Source: Solirubrobacteraceae bacterium (GTDB lineage: Bacteria; Actinomycetota; Thermoleophilia; Solirubrobacterales; Solirubrobacteraceae). Taken from it: DNA of 64,000 nt. Below the pieces are notes generated by a model. That model made no database searches and was not told the origin of the DNA. It saw only the letters and a list, made by a program, of their open reading frames with translations. Numbering within the stretch: the first letter of the stretch is position 1; each line of letters starts with the position of its first letter. The stretch lies in NCBI GenBank assembly GCA_023230855.1, contig JALNWQ010000016.1, positions 1 to 64,000 on the forward strand, in the 5' to 3' direction. Below are positions 43,527-51,945 of the stretch, piece after piece. The position numbers were made by a program, and so were the translations under genes.

Positions 43527-45183
43527 GCACGGCGAGCCGGAGCGCGAGCGCGGGGTCGGGCGCGTAGGCGATCGAGACGGTGTCGCCGCGGACGTGGGCC
43601 GCGGCCCCACCCCCGCCGACCTTCCAGACCCCGGAGTCTCGGGCCGCGTCGTCGGATCCGGTGGCCTTGCGCCGGCGGACGAGGCTGTCGCCGAACGCCT
43701 TGGCGAACCTCCGGGCGTCGTCGGCGCCGGCCAGGCGCACGGTCCCGACGAACGCGTCCCGGGCGACGCAAGGGTCCTTGCACGTGGACGACCCGTCGGC
43801 GCGGCGGCGCAGGTACTGGTAGTGGCCGTCCCGCCATGCGCGGGCGACGAGGCTGCCGGTGAGGCTGTCCTCCTCCGCGAGCGACAGGAGGACGAGGACG
43901 TCGGCGGCCCCGAAGCTCGAGTCGTCGCGGACGCGCCAACGCGGCCCGAGCACCGAGCGCGCGTCGACGCGGATCCGCGACGACGTCCCGCCGTTGCCGG
44001 CGTCGGCCGCGGCGCCGTCGCGGGACGTGGTGCTGTCGCCGGAGGTGGAGCCGTCGCCGGCGCCGACGTTCGCGTCGTAGCGGCTGGGGTCGAGGATCGC
44101 TCCGGTGGTGCGGGGCGCCGACGCGCCGAGGGCGTTCTCGCGTCGCTCCGCGCCGCCGGGGCCGGCCGAGATCGCACCGATGAACGCCTCCCCGAACACG
44201 TAGGGAAACCCGATCTGGAGGAGGACGCCGAACGGCACCTCCTTGGCGAGCTCGCGCGCGCGCCGCTCCTCCGCGGGGTCGGCGGTGGGGACGCGGTAGC
44301 GTTTGGCGTACTCCTGGTCGACCGCGCTGGCGTTGCCCTCGAGGACCGACAGGTACGCGGTGAGCCGGTCGCCGTCGTCACCCTTGGCGATGCGGCGCAT
44401 CCGTCGGAAGATGCCGTGGTGCTGGTCGTCGATGGCATGCACGAGCTCGTGCGCGACCGTGGTCTCCACCCCGATCGGCAGGACGCCGTCGCGTCGGACG
44501 ATGAAGATCGTGTTCTCGTCGCCGTCGTAGAACCCGAGGAACGCGTCGCCGGCGAGGCGGTCGGACAGCTCGTCGAGGTCGACGTCCGGGGGGAGCAGTC
44601 CCAGCAGGGTCGTCAGGGATCGCGAGATCCGTTGGTCGCGTTCGCTGACGTCGCCGCTCTCACGGGCGGCCTTGGCCCCGGCGTAGCGCTTGGCCTGGGC
44701 GGGGTTGATGATGCGGAACTTCGGGCGCCGCTTGAGCTCGAGGCCGCGGAGCCGCTCGACGCGTTCGATGATCCGGTCGGGTCGGAGCTCGGCGAGGGTG
44801 CGAACCGGCCGTGGTCGCGCCCGGTCCTCGTCGCCGTCCCCGTCCCCGACGACCAGCCAGGCCCCGCCGCCGACGAGGGCGAGCACGAGCGCGGCGGCGA
44901 TCGCCCATCGCCCCCGGCGCCGTCGATCCGATCGTCCGTCCGGACCCCTGCCCTGCTCCGACGCGGCCGGCGAAGGTGCGGCGTCCTGGTCGGTCCGATC
45001 ACCACCGCTCAGCGACGGTGCGCCACCCCGGTCGGACGGGTCGTCTCCCGGGCCGGCGAGGCCGTCGCCCTGGTCGGACGGTTCGGTGCCCCGGTCCGAG
45101 AGGCGGTCGCCGCGGTCGGACGGGTCGTCCCGGTCGGAGGGGCCGTCGCCGGCGGTCGGCGGTCCTTGGGGGGAGGGCGGCAC
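43510..45183 (-). CDS. Membrane-anchored HExxH metallopeptidase-like protein
   Basis: 557 residues. Residues 1-90 are a disordered Asp/Arg/Gly/Pro segment with repeated 'SDRG/SDRD' units; one membrane helix at 93-112 makes most of the protein extracytoplasmic. 'TTVAHELVHAIDDQHHG' at 242-258 is a gluzincin-like HExxH site, with 'EGNASAVDQEY' downstream as a candidate third ligand. The family is not identified; similar secreted proteases occur in Actinobacteria and Deinococcus. The GTG at 45183 lies seven bases after a TAAGGT -10 box. Confidence 0.65.
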   Translation of the reverse strand: MPPSPQGPPTAGDGPSDRDDPSDRGDRLSDRGTEPSDQGDGLAGPGDDPSDRGGAPSLSGGDRTDQDAAPSPAASEQGRGPDGRSDRRRRGRWAIAAALVLALVGGGAWLVVGDGDGDEDRARPRPVRTLAELRPDRIIERVERLRGLELKRRPKFRIINPAQAKRYAGAKAARESGDVSERDQRISRSLTTLLGLLPPDVDLDELSDRLAGDAFLGFYDGDENTIFIVRRDGVLPIGVETTVAHELVHAIDDQHHGIFRRMRRIAKGDDGDRLTAYLSVLEGNASAVDQEYAKRYRVPTADPAEERRARELAKEVPFGVLLQIGFPYVFGEAFIGAISAGPGGAERRENALGASAPRTTGAILDPSRYDANVGAGDGSTSGDSTTSRDGAAADAGNGGTSSRIRVDARSVLGPRWRVRDDSSFGAADVLVLLSLAEEDSLTGSLVARAWRDGHYQYLRRRADGSSTCKDPCVARDAFVGTVRLAGADDARRFAKAFGDSLVRRRKATGSDDAARDSGVWKVGGGGAAAHVRGDTVSIAYAPDPALALRLAVHATVR

Positions 45184-45190
45184 GCCCGCC

Positions 45191-45196
45191 ACCTTA
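45191..45196 (-). promoter_or_regulatory. -10 box TAAGGT of protease gene
   Basis: Minus-strand TAAGGT seven bases before the GTG at 45183. It overlaps the stop region of the upstream LysR-like gene (45194), so the protease has its own promoter. Confidence 0.45.
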
Positions 45197-46138
45197 GCCG
45201 CGCGGTGGCGGCTCGCCCTCCTCGCGGGTGACGCCCCGCCACCGCGGACGGTCCGGGGTGGCCGCCGTCCGGCCCGGGCCGCCTCGTGCGGCCGCGGCGC
45301 GTCGGATCGCGGACGCGTGCACGTTCGGTGCGACGTCGGGTCGCCACGCGATCCAGGTTCGCCGCTCGCGCGTGGCGGCCCCGACCGGGGTGAGATGTCT
45401 CGGGGCGCGGGGCCGCGACCACGGCTTGTGCCACCACGGGCGAGGACCTCGCGCGGACGGGTTGTGGGTGATGAGCACGTCGAGATGCCCGTTCTCATAC
45501 GCCTCGCCGACCTCTCGGGCCGTGCCGTGGACGTAGGTCGCGCACCATCCGGCGCCGGCGTCCCGCATCGCGCCGGCGATCACATCGACCCCGTCGATGC
45601 CGTCCGTGTCGGCCGCGGTGGCGGGGCCCCGTGCCGCGTGCGCCGCACCCGACTCATGCTCGAGGCCGGGATCCGGTGCTTGCGACCTGCGTCGCGAAGC
45701 GGCGTCGCCCCACTCCCGTTCCGCGTGTCGCGCGGTGGCGCCGCGCGTCGGACCGCCCCCGTCCCTCGCCCCGGGTCCGGGCTCCGCGTCCCGCGCGCCT
45801 CGGGCTTCCGACCCGATGGCCCCGCCGCCCGCCGGGTGACGCGCGACGCCGACCCGCAACGTGCCCGACGCACCGGCCCGTACGTCGTCGACATGCATCG
45901 CAAGACGGTCCATCGCGCCGAGGGCCTCCCGCGCGCGGTCGACGAGCGCCGCACCGTCGGCCGTGAGAGACACCCGGCGGCTCGTTCGGCGCACCAGATG
46001 CAACCCGAGCCCACTCTCGAGCCGGGACACGAGCCCGCTCACCGCCGCGGTCCCGACGCCCAGGCACTGGCCGGCACGTCCGAAGTGCCCCGTGTCCGCC
46101 ACCGCGACGAACGCTCCGAGCTGGCGCATCGAGATCAT
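45194..46138 (-). CDS. LysR-like regulator with abnormal effector domain
   Basis: 314 residues. The N-terminal 85 are a clear LysR winged helix: 'MRQLGAFVAVADTGHFGRAG', 'TAAVSGLVSRLESGLGLHLV', 'RRTSRRVSLTADG'. The expected substrate-binding half is not recognisable: residues 110-195 are low-complexity Gly/Ala/Arg/Glu, and only a fragment such as 'VGEAYENGHLDVLITHNPSA' recalls LysR effector strands. It may be degraded, or a real protein with a divergent sensor. ATG at 46138 behind TACGGT by six bases. Confidence 0.55.
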   Translation of the reverse strand: MISMRQLGAFVAVADTGHFGRAGQCLGVGTAAVSGLVSRLESGLGLHLVRRTSRRVSLTADGAALVDRAREALGAMDRLAMHVDDVRAGASGTLRVGVARHPAGGGAIGSEARGARDAEPGPGARDGGGPTRGATARHAEREWGDAASRRRSQAPDPGLEHESGAAHAARGPATAADTDGIDGVDVIAGAMRDAGAGWCATYVHGTAREVGEAYENGHLDVLITHNPSARGPRPWWHKPWSRPRAPRHLTPVGAATRERRTWIAWRPDVAPNVHASAIRRAAAARGGPGRTAATPDRPRWRGVTREEGEPPPRG

Positions 46139-46144
46139 GCCGGG

Positions 46145-46150
46145 ACCGTA
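46145..46150 (-). promoter_or_regulatory. -10 box TACGGT of LysR-like gene
   Basis: Minus-strand TACGGT six bases before the ATG at 46138. Confidence 0.45.
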
Positions 46151-46335
46151 CGACGAGGTCACGGGCGCAACGGCGAAGCGACGTGATCGACACCGCATCG
46201 ACGCCGTTTCGGCACGCCCGACGCCCGTCGCTCCACGTTTGGACCGCCGCAGTCACGCCGGCGTGGCTGCGGCGGGACGCGAGTCCACCAGGGTCGGCCG
46301 TGCTCGACGAGGCTCGAACCGTCATCCGGCATCGC

Positions 46336-46370
46336 TTGGCGACCGTTCACGGCACGTGAACGGTCGCCAA
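46336..46370. repeat. Perfect 16-bp-arm palindrome, related to the 40-bp repeat
   Basis: TTGGCGACCGTTCACG and its exact complement around GCA. It shares the TTGG-x-x-ACCGTTCAC core with the repeats at 23267 and 23361. It lies in the 380-base gap (46139-46519) between the LysR-like gene and a membrane protein gene; nothing else is seen in this gap. Confidence 0.75.
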
Positions 46371-46519
46371 CGCCCGGCGGCGACCGCGACGAGGACGCGC
46401 TCGGACGACGGCCACGTCACGCGGAGCGCCACGCCAAGCGCCTCGGTGCCGTGCTGCGGTGGTGGTGCAGCGAGCCGCCCTGCGGTGTACCTCACGCGAA
46501 CGCCGTCGACGGTGGACCG

Positions 46520-47929
46520 TCACGCCCCGTGCGGCGAGTGGGCGCGGCTACGAGAGCGACGACGCGGCGTCCGGGCGCGGACGAACTCGACCAGGCCATC
46601 GGCCGAGACCGACCAGACCGCGTGCACCGGGTAGTCCGGCGCGGTGCCGTGGGTGACCGGGGCGACGCCTGCCCGCGGGTGGACCAGGACCGGCATCGGC
46701 GACAGGCCCTCCAACTGCGTGTCACGGAGCTCCGCCGCGATGCGACCCGCACGCTCGATGTCGACGATCGACGGCACGCCCCCCACGGGCAGGAGAAGGA
46801 ACGCCAGCCGACCGGTCCGCGCCACGACGACTCGACCATGCCGACGTCCGTCGCCGGCGCCACGCGGCACCGCGACGTCGTCGACCTCGGGGCCGAGGTC
46901 GGCGCAGGCCCGCCGGACCGCACGCGCCGTGGCGCGCCCGGGAGCGCCGATCCCGAGCGACCGGCGACGGCCCGCAGCTGCGGGCTCGACCTCCACCGGC
47001 TCGCTGCTCGCCCGATCTCGCGCCGCCACGATCCACTCGGGCGTCCGCGGCGACGTGGACGTCGGGTCCGCCGACCGAGCGTCGCGCAGCAACGACGCGG
47101 GAACCACGTCCGGCACCACGACGTGCTCGGGGAGGTCCGGCAGGCCGTCAACTGCCGCCCCAGCGGCGGCACCGTCGCCACGCGTGGGCCGTGCGGCCCC
47201 CGAGCGACGATGCCCGGAGAGGCGCGCCGTCGACGGGTCCGCGTTCGTCGACCGGTGCCCGACCGACGGTCGGCGGCGCGCGGACGGCGCGCGGACGTCG
47301 CGGGCACGGCGGCGGTGGCGGGCCCTGACCACGATGGCGCGGATCACGATCGCCACGAAGATCACGACGATGGCCGGCAGCCAGGCGCCGACGACGGGGG
47401 CCGCCGACTCCCCGACGAACGGGGCGAGGACGCCCGACGCGCGACTCGGAAGCTCCGCCGCCCGGGTCGCCAAGACCCGGGGACGGGCGGAGACCGTGAC
47501 GAGGTGCACGCACGCGACCGAGGCGCCGTCGGACGGCATCCGCACGTCGCCGGTCATCGTGAAGGTCCGGCCGGCCCGCATCGGCGATCCGGCCCGCAAC
47601 GGGCTCAGCGCCCGCCACCGCATCCCCGACGTCCCCACGAGGCGACCACCGCGAGCCAGCGTCGGGACCGCGCACGCCATGCCGGTCGGCACCGACGTCA
47701 CCCGCACCGCCGTCGGTCCGGCGGACCGCGGCGAACGACCCTGGACGACGAGTCGCGCGCTCCCCCCGCGCCGCTCGGCGTCGACCGTCAGTGACGCGCC
47801 GGTGGCCGAGGCCGAGGGCACGCCCCACGGCCCGACGCACGCGACGATCGCCGTCAACGTCCCGACGAACGCGAGCCAGAGCCACGTGGTCCGTCTCGAA
47901 CGTGTCGCGCGCGTGCTCACGTTCTCCAT
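46520..47929 (-). CDS. Hypothetical two-helix membrane protein
   Basis: About 469 residues, not recognised. An N-terminal hydrophobic segment (about 14-36, signal-like) leads to an extracytoplasmic domain of about 170 residues, then a second helix 'AWLPAIVVIFVAIVIRAIVV', a basic linker and a cytoplasmic C-terminal domain of about 200 residues. The end ('RVVVARTGRLAFLLLPVGG', 'PMPVLVHPRAGV') faintly recalls NERD-like folds, but this is weak. ATG at 47929 with GGACGAG upstream; the frame stays open to 48031. Confidence 0.55.
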   Translation of the reverse strand: MENVSTRATRSRRTTWLWLAFVGTLTAIVACVGPWGVPSASATGASLTVDAERRGGSARLVVQGRSPRSAGPTAVRVTSVPTGMACAVPTLARGGRLVGTSGMRWRALSPLRAGSPMRAGRTFTMTGDVRMPSDGASVACVHLVTVSARPRVLATRAAELPSRASGVLAPFVGESAAPVVGAWLPAIVVIFVAIVIRAIVVRARHRRRARDVRAPSARRRPSVGHRSTNADPSTARLSGHRRSGAARPTRGDGAAAGAAVDGLPDLPEHVVVPDVVPASLLRDARSADPTSTSPRTPEWIVAARDRASSEPVEVEPAAAGRRRSLGIGAPGRATARAVRRACADLGPEVDDVAVPRGAGDGRRHGRVVVARTGRLAFLLLPVGGVPSIVDIERAGRIAAELRDTQLEGLSPMPVLVHPRAGVAPVTHGTAPDYPVHAVWSVSADGLVEFVRARTPRRRSRSRAHSPHGA

Positions 47930-48105
47930 CTCGTCCGCCCGCGACGGAACCCGAGCCGCCCGAGCGAGAACCGGACGTACGTCGTAGACCAGGACGCGAG
48001 AAGTCCACCCATCGCTGGACGCGACGGACATGCCATCTGGTCATCAAGGCCGGACGTCTTGCCCCGTCGGGATGGCGCGTCGGTCGTGGCGCGCGACGAG
48101 CGCGA

Positions 48106-48369
48106 TCAGCGGCGCGCGCGCCCGCTGACCGCACGCAACACGAGGAGGAGCAGGATCGACCCGAGGATCGCCATGCCCCACGTGCCGGAGTCGTAGAACG
48201 AGCCGAGCTCACCGACCTCGGCCGCCGAAGCGATCGCGCCCCCGATGAGCGCACCCAGGACGCCGACCGCCGCCGTTCCCAGACACCCGAGACGGTGCGG
48301 GCCGGGCACGATCATCCGACCGATGACGCCCGCGACGAGGCCCAGGACGAACCACGCGACGATTCCCAT
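48106..48369 (-). CDS. GlsB/YeaQ/YmgE-family membrane protein
   Basis: 87 residues, three helices. 'GIVAWFVLGLVAGVIGRMIVPG' and 'LGTAAVGVLGALIGGAI' are typical of the family once named transglycosylase-associated, linked to general stress in enterobacteria. ATG at 48369 behind TACCGT by seven bases. It is divergent from tRNA-Thr, 27 bases away. Confidence 0.8.
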   Translation of the reverse strand: MGIVAWFVLGLVAGVIGRMIVPGPHRLGCLGTAAVGVLGALIGGAIASAAEVGELGSFYDSGTWGMAILGSILLLLVLRAVSGRARR

Positions 48370-48376
48370 GCCCGGA

Positions 48377-48382
48377 ACGGTA
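48377..48382 (-). promoter_or_regulatory. -10 box TACCGT of GlsB-like gene
   Basis: Minus-strand TACCGT seven bases before the ATG at 48369. Confidence 0.5.
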
Positions 48383-48396
48383 CCCTTCCGGATCCT

Positions 48397-48469
48397 GCCT
48401 CCGTAGCTCAGCTGGTAGAGCACTTCACTCGTAATGAAGGGGTCGACGGTTCGAGTCCGTCCGGAGGCT
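48397..48469 (+). tRNA. tRNA-Thr(CGU), integration site of the prophage
   Basis: 73 bases. Acceptor GCCTCCG/CGGAGGC, anticodon stem CTTCA/TGAAG with loop CTCGTAA (anticodon CGT), T-loop TTCGAGT, discriminator T; no encoded CCA. Phage genes begin immediately beyond it, so its 3' half is the probable attachment core. Confidence 0.95.
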
Positions 48470-48895
48470 TCCCCTCGGCCCCCACTGGCGATCCGCCATG
48501 TGGGGGCCTTGCTCGTTCTGGGCCGCCCGGTCCGCTTCGGGGTCCGTTTGGGGTCTAGTCGCGTGAGAAGCGATGTGGTCAGGGCCGTTCTCGGCGGTCG
48601 TCGTCGGGGTCGTGTGGAGCGCGGCGAGGCCGTCGTCGGTGGCGGTCCAGCCGGTGACGCCTCGGGTGTAGTCGGGCGTCGCGGTGGCGAAGCCGATCTC
48701 CTGGAGCACGGCGAGGCCGTTGGACGTCTTGCGGAGGATCTCGCTCGGCGTGAGGTTGTCCTCGTCGCCGACGCCGCTGGCCTGGAGGCGCTGCACGACG
48801 GCCACGGTGGTGAGGCGGCCGGGGTGCTCGTCGGCGAGTGCGATGAGGACGTCGCGGGGGACGTCGCCGAGCGTGACCTTGAGGGTGGTGGGCAT
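48425..48895 (-). CDS. Prophage-edge hypothetical protein reading into the tRNA
   Basis: 156 residues. The first 110 or so look like a real small phage protein ('MPTTLKVTLGDVPRDVLIALADEH', 'LTPSEILRKTSNGLAVLQEIGF', winged-helix-like). The last 15 codons are antisense to the tRNA-Thr gene, ending 'SNRRPLHYE', a typical read-through of a tRNA T-arm. The original C-terminus was probably replaced when the element integrated. Coupled to the upstream gene by TGATG. Confidence 0.6.
   Translation of the reverse strand: MPTTLKVTLGDVPRDVLIALADEHPGRLTTVAVVQRLQASGVGDEDNLTPSEILRKTSNGLAVLQEIGFATATPDYTRGVTGWTATDDGLAALHTTPTTTAENGPDHIASHATRPQTDPEADRAAQNEQGPHMADRQWGPRGSLRTDSNRRPLHYE
48440..48469. other. Candidate attachment (att) core
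   Basis: The T-arm and acceptor 3' strand of tRNA-Thr are the usual crossover region for tyrosine integrases, and phage sequence starts right after. Only one copy is in the window, so the core length cannot be set. Confidence 0.4.
48477..48508 (+). terminator. Hairpin after tRNA-Thr
   Basis: GGCCCCCAC plus TGGCG pairs with CGCCA and GTGGGGGCC, with one bulged T and an ATC loop, followed by TT. Eight bases past the tRNA. It belongs to the phage side of the junction. Confidence 0.6.
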
Positions 48896-49365
48896 CAGGC
48901 GGTGTCTCCGGTGTCGGGGGTGGTGAGGTCCGGAGCGGTGATCTCGACCACGGTGTCGTGGTAAGCGAGGCGGCCGTCGAAGAAGCCCTCGTACCACTCG
49001 ATCGCGGCGGCGCGCTGCTCGCCCCAGTCCTCGGGCATCGACTCCTCCAGGCTGGCGGGGTAAGCGATGACGGCCTGGGGGTCGCGATAGGGCCGCGCGG
49101 CCTCGGTCGCCCAAACGACGCGCAGCTCGACAGGGCGCGGAGCGGGACGCCCCGGAAGCAGACCGCACGCGATAAGCAGGCCCTCACCCTCACGCGTCGC
49201 GCTCCACGTGCCGTGGTGAGAGAGCAGGCCGAGGTCCTCGGCGCGCGCGAACGCATCGTCGGAGGTGGGACGCGGGCCACCGAGGCGGCAGTAGCGGACC
49301 GCGGCGAGGACGTCAGGGTCAGGCGTTGCCATGGTCGGGCGCTCCGGTGCTCCGTCAGCGGTCAT
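48895..49365 (-). CDS. Hypothetical phage protein
   Basis: 156 residues, not recognised. The N-terminal part has a winged-helix feel ('DVLAAVRYCRLGGPRPTSDDAFARAEDLGLL'), followed by a mixed domain with 'EWYEGFFDGRLAYHDTVVEI'. It shares one base with the next gene (TGATG) and overlaps the ASCH gene upstream by 11 bases, so it is part of the small operon downstream of the integrase. Confidence 0.55.
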   Translation of the reverse strand: MTADGAPERPTMATPDPDVLAAVRYCRLGGPRPTSDDAFARAEDLGLLSHHGTWSATREGEGLLIACGLLPGRPAPRPVELRVVWATEAARPYRDPQAVIAYPASLEESMPEDWGEQRAAAIEWYEGFFDGRLAYHDTVVEITAPDLTTPDTGDTA

Positions 49366-49714
49366 CGGGTGTCTCCTGGTCGACCTTGAGGCCGATGCGC
49401 CAGACCACGAGGTCGGGGTCGTAGGTGCCGTTGAGGGCCTCGAAGGTCTCGCGGAACGCGGCGACGGTCGGGAAGCCCTCGGCGGCGGCTTCCTCGGGGC
49501 TCAGGTGGCCGAGGCGCTCGCGGTCCAGGGACGTGACGGTGGCGCGGCCGATGGCGGGCTTGCCGCGGCCGGGCTGGATCGCGACGGACTGGCCGACCCG
49601 GATCCCGCAGTACTCGCGGTACCACGGGGACCGGGGGTTGTCGCTGCACGCGCGGCGGGTGACGGTCTTCTCGCCGGCCATGACCTGGGCGGCGAGCTCG
49701 GGCCGGAACATCAT
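49355..49714 (-). CDS. ASCH-domain-like small phage protein
   Basis: 119 residues. 'PELAAQVMAGEKTVTRRACSDNPRSPW' followed by 'YCGIRVGQSVAIQPG', 'AIGRATVTSLDRERLG' and 'EALNGTYDPDLVVWRI' follows the ASCH pattern (G-K-K/T-x-x-R, then G-x-x-V beta strands), an RNA-binding fold common in phages. The start at 49714 overlaps the gene upstream by four bases. Confidence 0.65.
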   Translation of the reverse strand: MMFRPELAAQVMAGEKTVTRRACSDNPRSPWYREYCGIRVGQSVAIQPGRGKPAIGRATVTSLDRERLGHLSPEEAAAEGFPTVAAFRETFEALNGTYDPDLVVWRIGLKVDQETPDDR

Positions 49715-49956
49715 GGGGTCGGCTCCACGGTCGCGTGGGCGGTCCACGGGCCGGGCGGGTGGTCGACGTCGGTCGGCGGGGCCATGCGCTCGCAGTCCCG
49801 GGCCCCGTTGTCGGTGTCGCGCAGCTCGAACCCGACCCGGGCGAGGACGCCGAAGACTTCGGCCGCTCTGCCGACGCCCATCGGCAGGTAGACGTCGACG
49901 ACGCCGCCCTCGGGGTGGCGCATGCGCATGCGGGACGTCGGCGGGCACTCAGGCAT
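49711..49956 (-). CDS. Small hypothetical phage protein
   Basis: 81 residues. 'DVYLPMGVGRAAEVFGVLARVGFELRDTDNGARDCERMAPP' suggests a compact alpha/beta fold; not recognised. It overlaps the integrase by eight bases and the ASCH-like gene by four, so all belong to one transcript. Confidence 0.55.
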   Translation of the reverse strand: MPECPPTSRMRMRHPEGGVVDVYLPMGVGRAAEVFGVLARVGFELRDTDNGARDCERMAPPTDVDHPPGPWTAHATVEPTP

Positions 49957-51259
49957 CGGGGGTTCCCTTCCTCTTCTTCGGGCCGCGCTGGCGGCGGCCG
50001 AGCTTCTCGGCGCGCTGCTGCTCCCGGTCGCGGGCCTCGGTCTCGAGGATCTCGGCGATCTGCGGGGCGGCCTTGGCGCGGGCGGTGGTGATGTGGTCGT
50101 CGAGGTCGATCGGCGGCTGGCCGGCGAGGTCGTCGATGACGTGCGCGTAGGTCTGGGAGAGCATCTCCAGGGTGTGGCCCATCTGGTTGGCGACCTCCTG
50201 GACGTTCGTGCCGGCGGCGAGCAGCAGCGACGCGCACAGGTGCCGCAGGTCGTACGGGCGACGCGCGGACTGCTGGAATCCGGCGCGGTCGCGGGCGTCC
50301 TGGAACCGGATGCGACGCCAGTTGCGGTAGCCGGTCTCGGTGAGGTGCCGTCCGTCCTGGCGGGCGAACACGAACGCGCCGGCGGGCGGGTCGTCGAGGT
50401 GGCGCCGCCACGCGCGCAGGTCGTCGTGGACCGGTCCGACCATCCGCACGGTTCGCGGGCGACGGCGGCGGGACTTCTGGCCGGCCTCGAGCTGCCCGGC
50501 GGAGAGGCGCTGCTCGATGAGGATGGTGCGCTCGCGGACGTGGCGCCACTGCAGCGCGAGGGCCTCCTGCGGTCGCAGGCCGGTGTAGGCGAGGACCGCG
50601 ATCAGAACGCGCGAGAACTCGTGGCCGACGAGGCCGCGGAGGATCTCGACCTGCTCGACGGTCGGCGGGTGGACGGCGCGGACCATCGCGGCGGCCGGGG
50701 GCTTCGCGATCGGCTGGACGGGGTTGACGTCGACGAGCTGCCAGCGGACCGCGTCGGCCATGACCGACTGCAGCACCGCGAGGACCTTCCGGACGGTCGG
50801 CGCGCCGCGGCCGGGGCCGTGCGCGGCGACGAGCTCGCGCTCGATCTCGGCCTTCAGCGCGGACACGGTGCGGGGGCGGATCTCGCGGATCTCCATGTCG
50901 CCGATCCGCGGCAGGATCCGGTGGTTGAGGTGGCGCTGGTAGGCGGTCTGGGTCGAGACGGCCAGGTCGCCGGCGCGCTGCGGCCACCACGTCTGCTCGA
51001 CGAAGTCGCGCAGCAGCTCGCGGCCGCGGTCGAGGTCGTCGATCCGGCCGCCGCGCCGCTCGAGGCGGATCCGGGCCTGGAAGTCCTCGGCGTCGGACTG
51101 TCGGTCGAACGTCGCGGAGCGCTTGCGGCCGACCGCGTCGACGAACCGCACGCGGTAGGTGGTGGTGCGTCGGCCGTCGGCGCGCAGGTAGGAGCGCCGC
51201 TCGATCCCGCGACGGGACGACCGCGCGACGCGGCCCTGGCTGTCGCGCCCGGCGGCCAC
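49949..51259 (-). CDS. int: Tyrosine-type phage integrase
   Basis: 436 residues. An arm-type/AP2-like N-terminus (20-70), core-binding SAM-like domain (85-180) and catalytic domain. Catalytic residues are visible: R229 in 'TGLRPQEAL', box II 'YDLRH' with R339 (Tyr at the usual His position, a known variant), 'MGH' at 360-362 and the nucleophile Y371 in 'SQTYAHV'. It would recombine phage and chromosomal att sites at tRNA-Thr, about 1.5 kb away. Confidence 0.94.
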   Translation of the reverse strand: MAAGRDSQGRVARSSRRGIERRSYLRADGRRTTTYRVRFVDAVGRKRSATFDRQSDAEDFQARIRLERRGGRIDDLDRGRELLRDFVEQTWWPQRAGDLAVSTQTAYQRHLNHRILPRIGDMEIREIRPRTVSALKAEIERELVAAHGPGRGAPTVRKVLAVLQSVMADAVRWQLVDVNPVQPIAKPPAAAMVRAVHPPTVEQVEILRGLVGHEFSRVLIAVLAYTGLRPQEALALQWRHVRERTILIEQRLSAGQLEAGQKSRRRRPRTVRMVGPVHDDLRAWRRHLDDPPAGAFVFARQDGRHLTETGYRNWRRIRFQDARDRAGFQQSARRPYDLRHLCASLLLAAGTNVQEVANQMGHTLEMLSQTYAHVIDDLAGQPPIDLDDHITTARAKAAPQIAEILETEARDREQQRAEKLGRRQRGPKKRKGTPDA

Positions 51260-51262
51260 CGG

Positions 51263-51658
51263 CTACCGCGTCGGCTGGATGATCGGCAGGTTCGCCTCGT
51301 GCCCCGTCGACGACGGGCGACGACGACGTCGCGGCGCGCGCGGTCGAGCGGCGAGCTCGCGCGCTCCGTCGATGACCGCCGGCGGAGGCCGGTGGTCGGT
51401 CGGCGCGTCGGCCTCGACCGTCGGCGCGCACTCCTCGAGGAACTCGTCCAGCCACGAGCGACGGACCCGCCAGACGCCGCGGGCGGGCCGCGAGACCCGC
51501 AGGCGCGGCAGGTCGCCACGGCCACGACTGCGGCCAGGGCGGGTCCACGTCTTGACGGTCGCGGTGGCGACGCCGGCGACCTGGGCGGCCTGCTCGAGCG
51601 TCATCCACGGATCCCGCTCGATCGTCGGCGGCTCGAGCGCGATGGTCGGCGCGAACAT
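51263..51658 (-). CDS. Excisionase-like helix-turn-helix protein
   Basis: 131 residues. 'MTLEQAAQVAGVATATVKTWTRPGRSRGRGDLPRLRV' (in part) is a MerR-like winged HTH of the excisionase type, followed by a basic, disordered tail. Four bases upstream of int. It probably directs excision or regulates int. Confidence 0.75.
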   Translation of the reverse strand: MFAPTIALEPPTIERDPWMTLEQAAQVAGVATATVKTWTRPGRSRGRGDLPRLRVSRPARGVWRVRRSWLDEFLEECAPTVEADAPTDHRPPPAVIDGARELAARPRAPRRRRRPSSTGHEANLPIIQPTR

Positions 51659-51945
51659 CAGCCCTGTCCCCCGGTCCGGCCCATCCGCGACAGGTCGTCC
51701 ACCAGCCGCTGCAGCGCCGCCGACTGCGCCTGCGGACGTGCGGCCGGCTGCGTCGCGAGCCGCTCGAGCAGCTCACGGATCGCGGCGCGCTCCTCCTGGC
51801 GCGCGTCGTCCTTCATGGCGGCCGCGAGCAGACCCATGGTCAGCAGACCGCCCGCGGCGACGGAGAAGGGCCACGAGAACGCCCCGGTCGTGGCGACGAG
51901 CACGCCCAGGCCGCCCAGCAGGACGAGGATCCGGCCCGTGGTCAT
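51658..51945 (-). CDS. Small phage membrane protein
   Basis: 95 residues: two helices within residues 5-45 ('ILVLLGGLGVLVATTGAF', 'VAAGGLLTMGLLAAAM') then a hydrophilic, probably helical tail. Not recognised. Overlaps the DUF2303 gene stop by four bases. Confidence 0.6.
   Translation of the reverse strand: MTTGRILVLLGGLGVLVATTGAFSWPFSVAAGGLLTMGLLAAAMKDDARQEERAAIRELLERLATQPAARPQAQSAALQRLVDDLSRMGRTGGQG

Noticed and set aside
43436..43939. Minus-strand open frame beside the protease gene
   Set aside because: Overlaps the protease coding region in another frame; its ending repeats the protease C-terminus only because of the 3' duplication.
46451..47987. Long plus-strand frames opposite the 46.5-47.9 kb membrane gene
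   Set aside because: Arg/Pro/His-rich shadows without hydrophobic or domain structure; the minus-strand frame has two good membrane helices.
48425..49168. Longer version of the prophage-edge gene starting at 49168
   Set aside because: The extension is an out-of-frame reading of the upstream gene; the ATG at 48895 forms a TGATG junction and starts the plausible domain.
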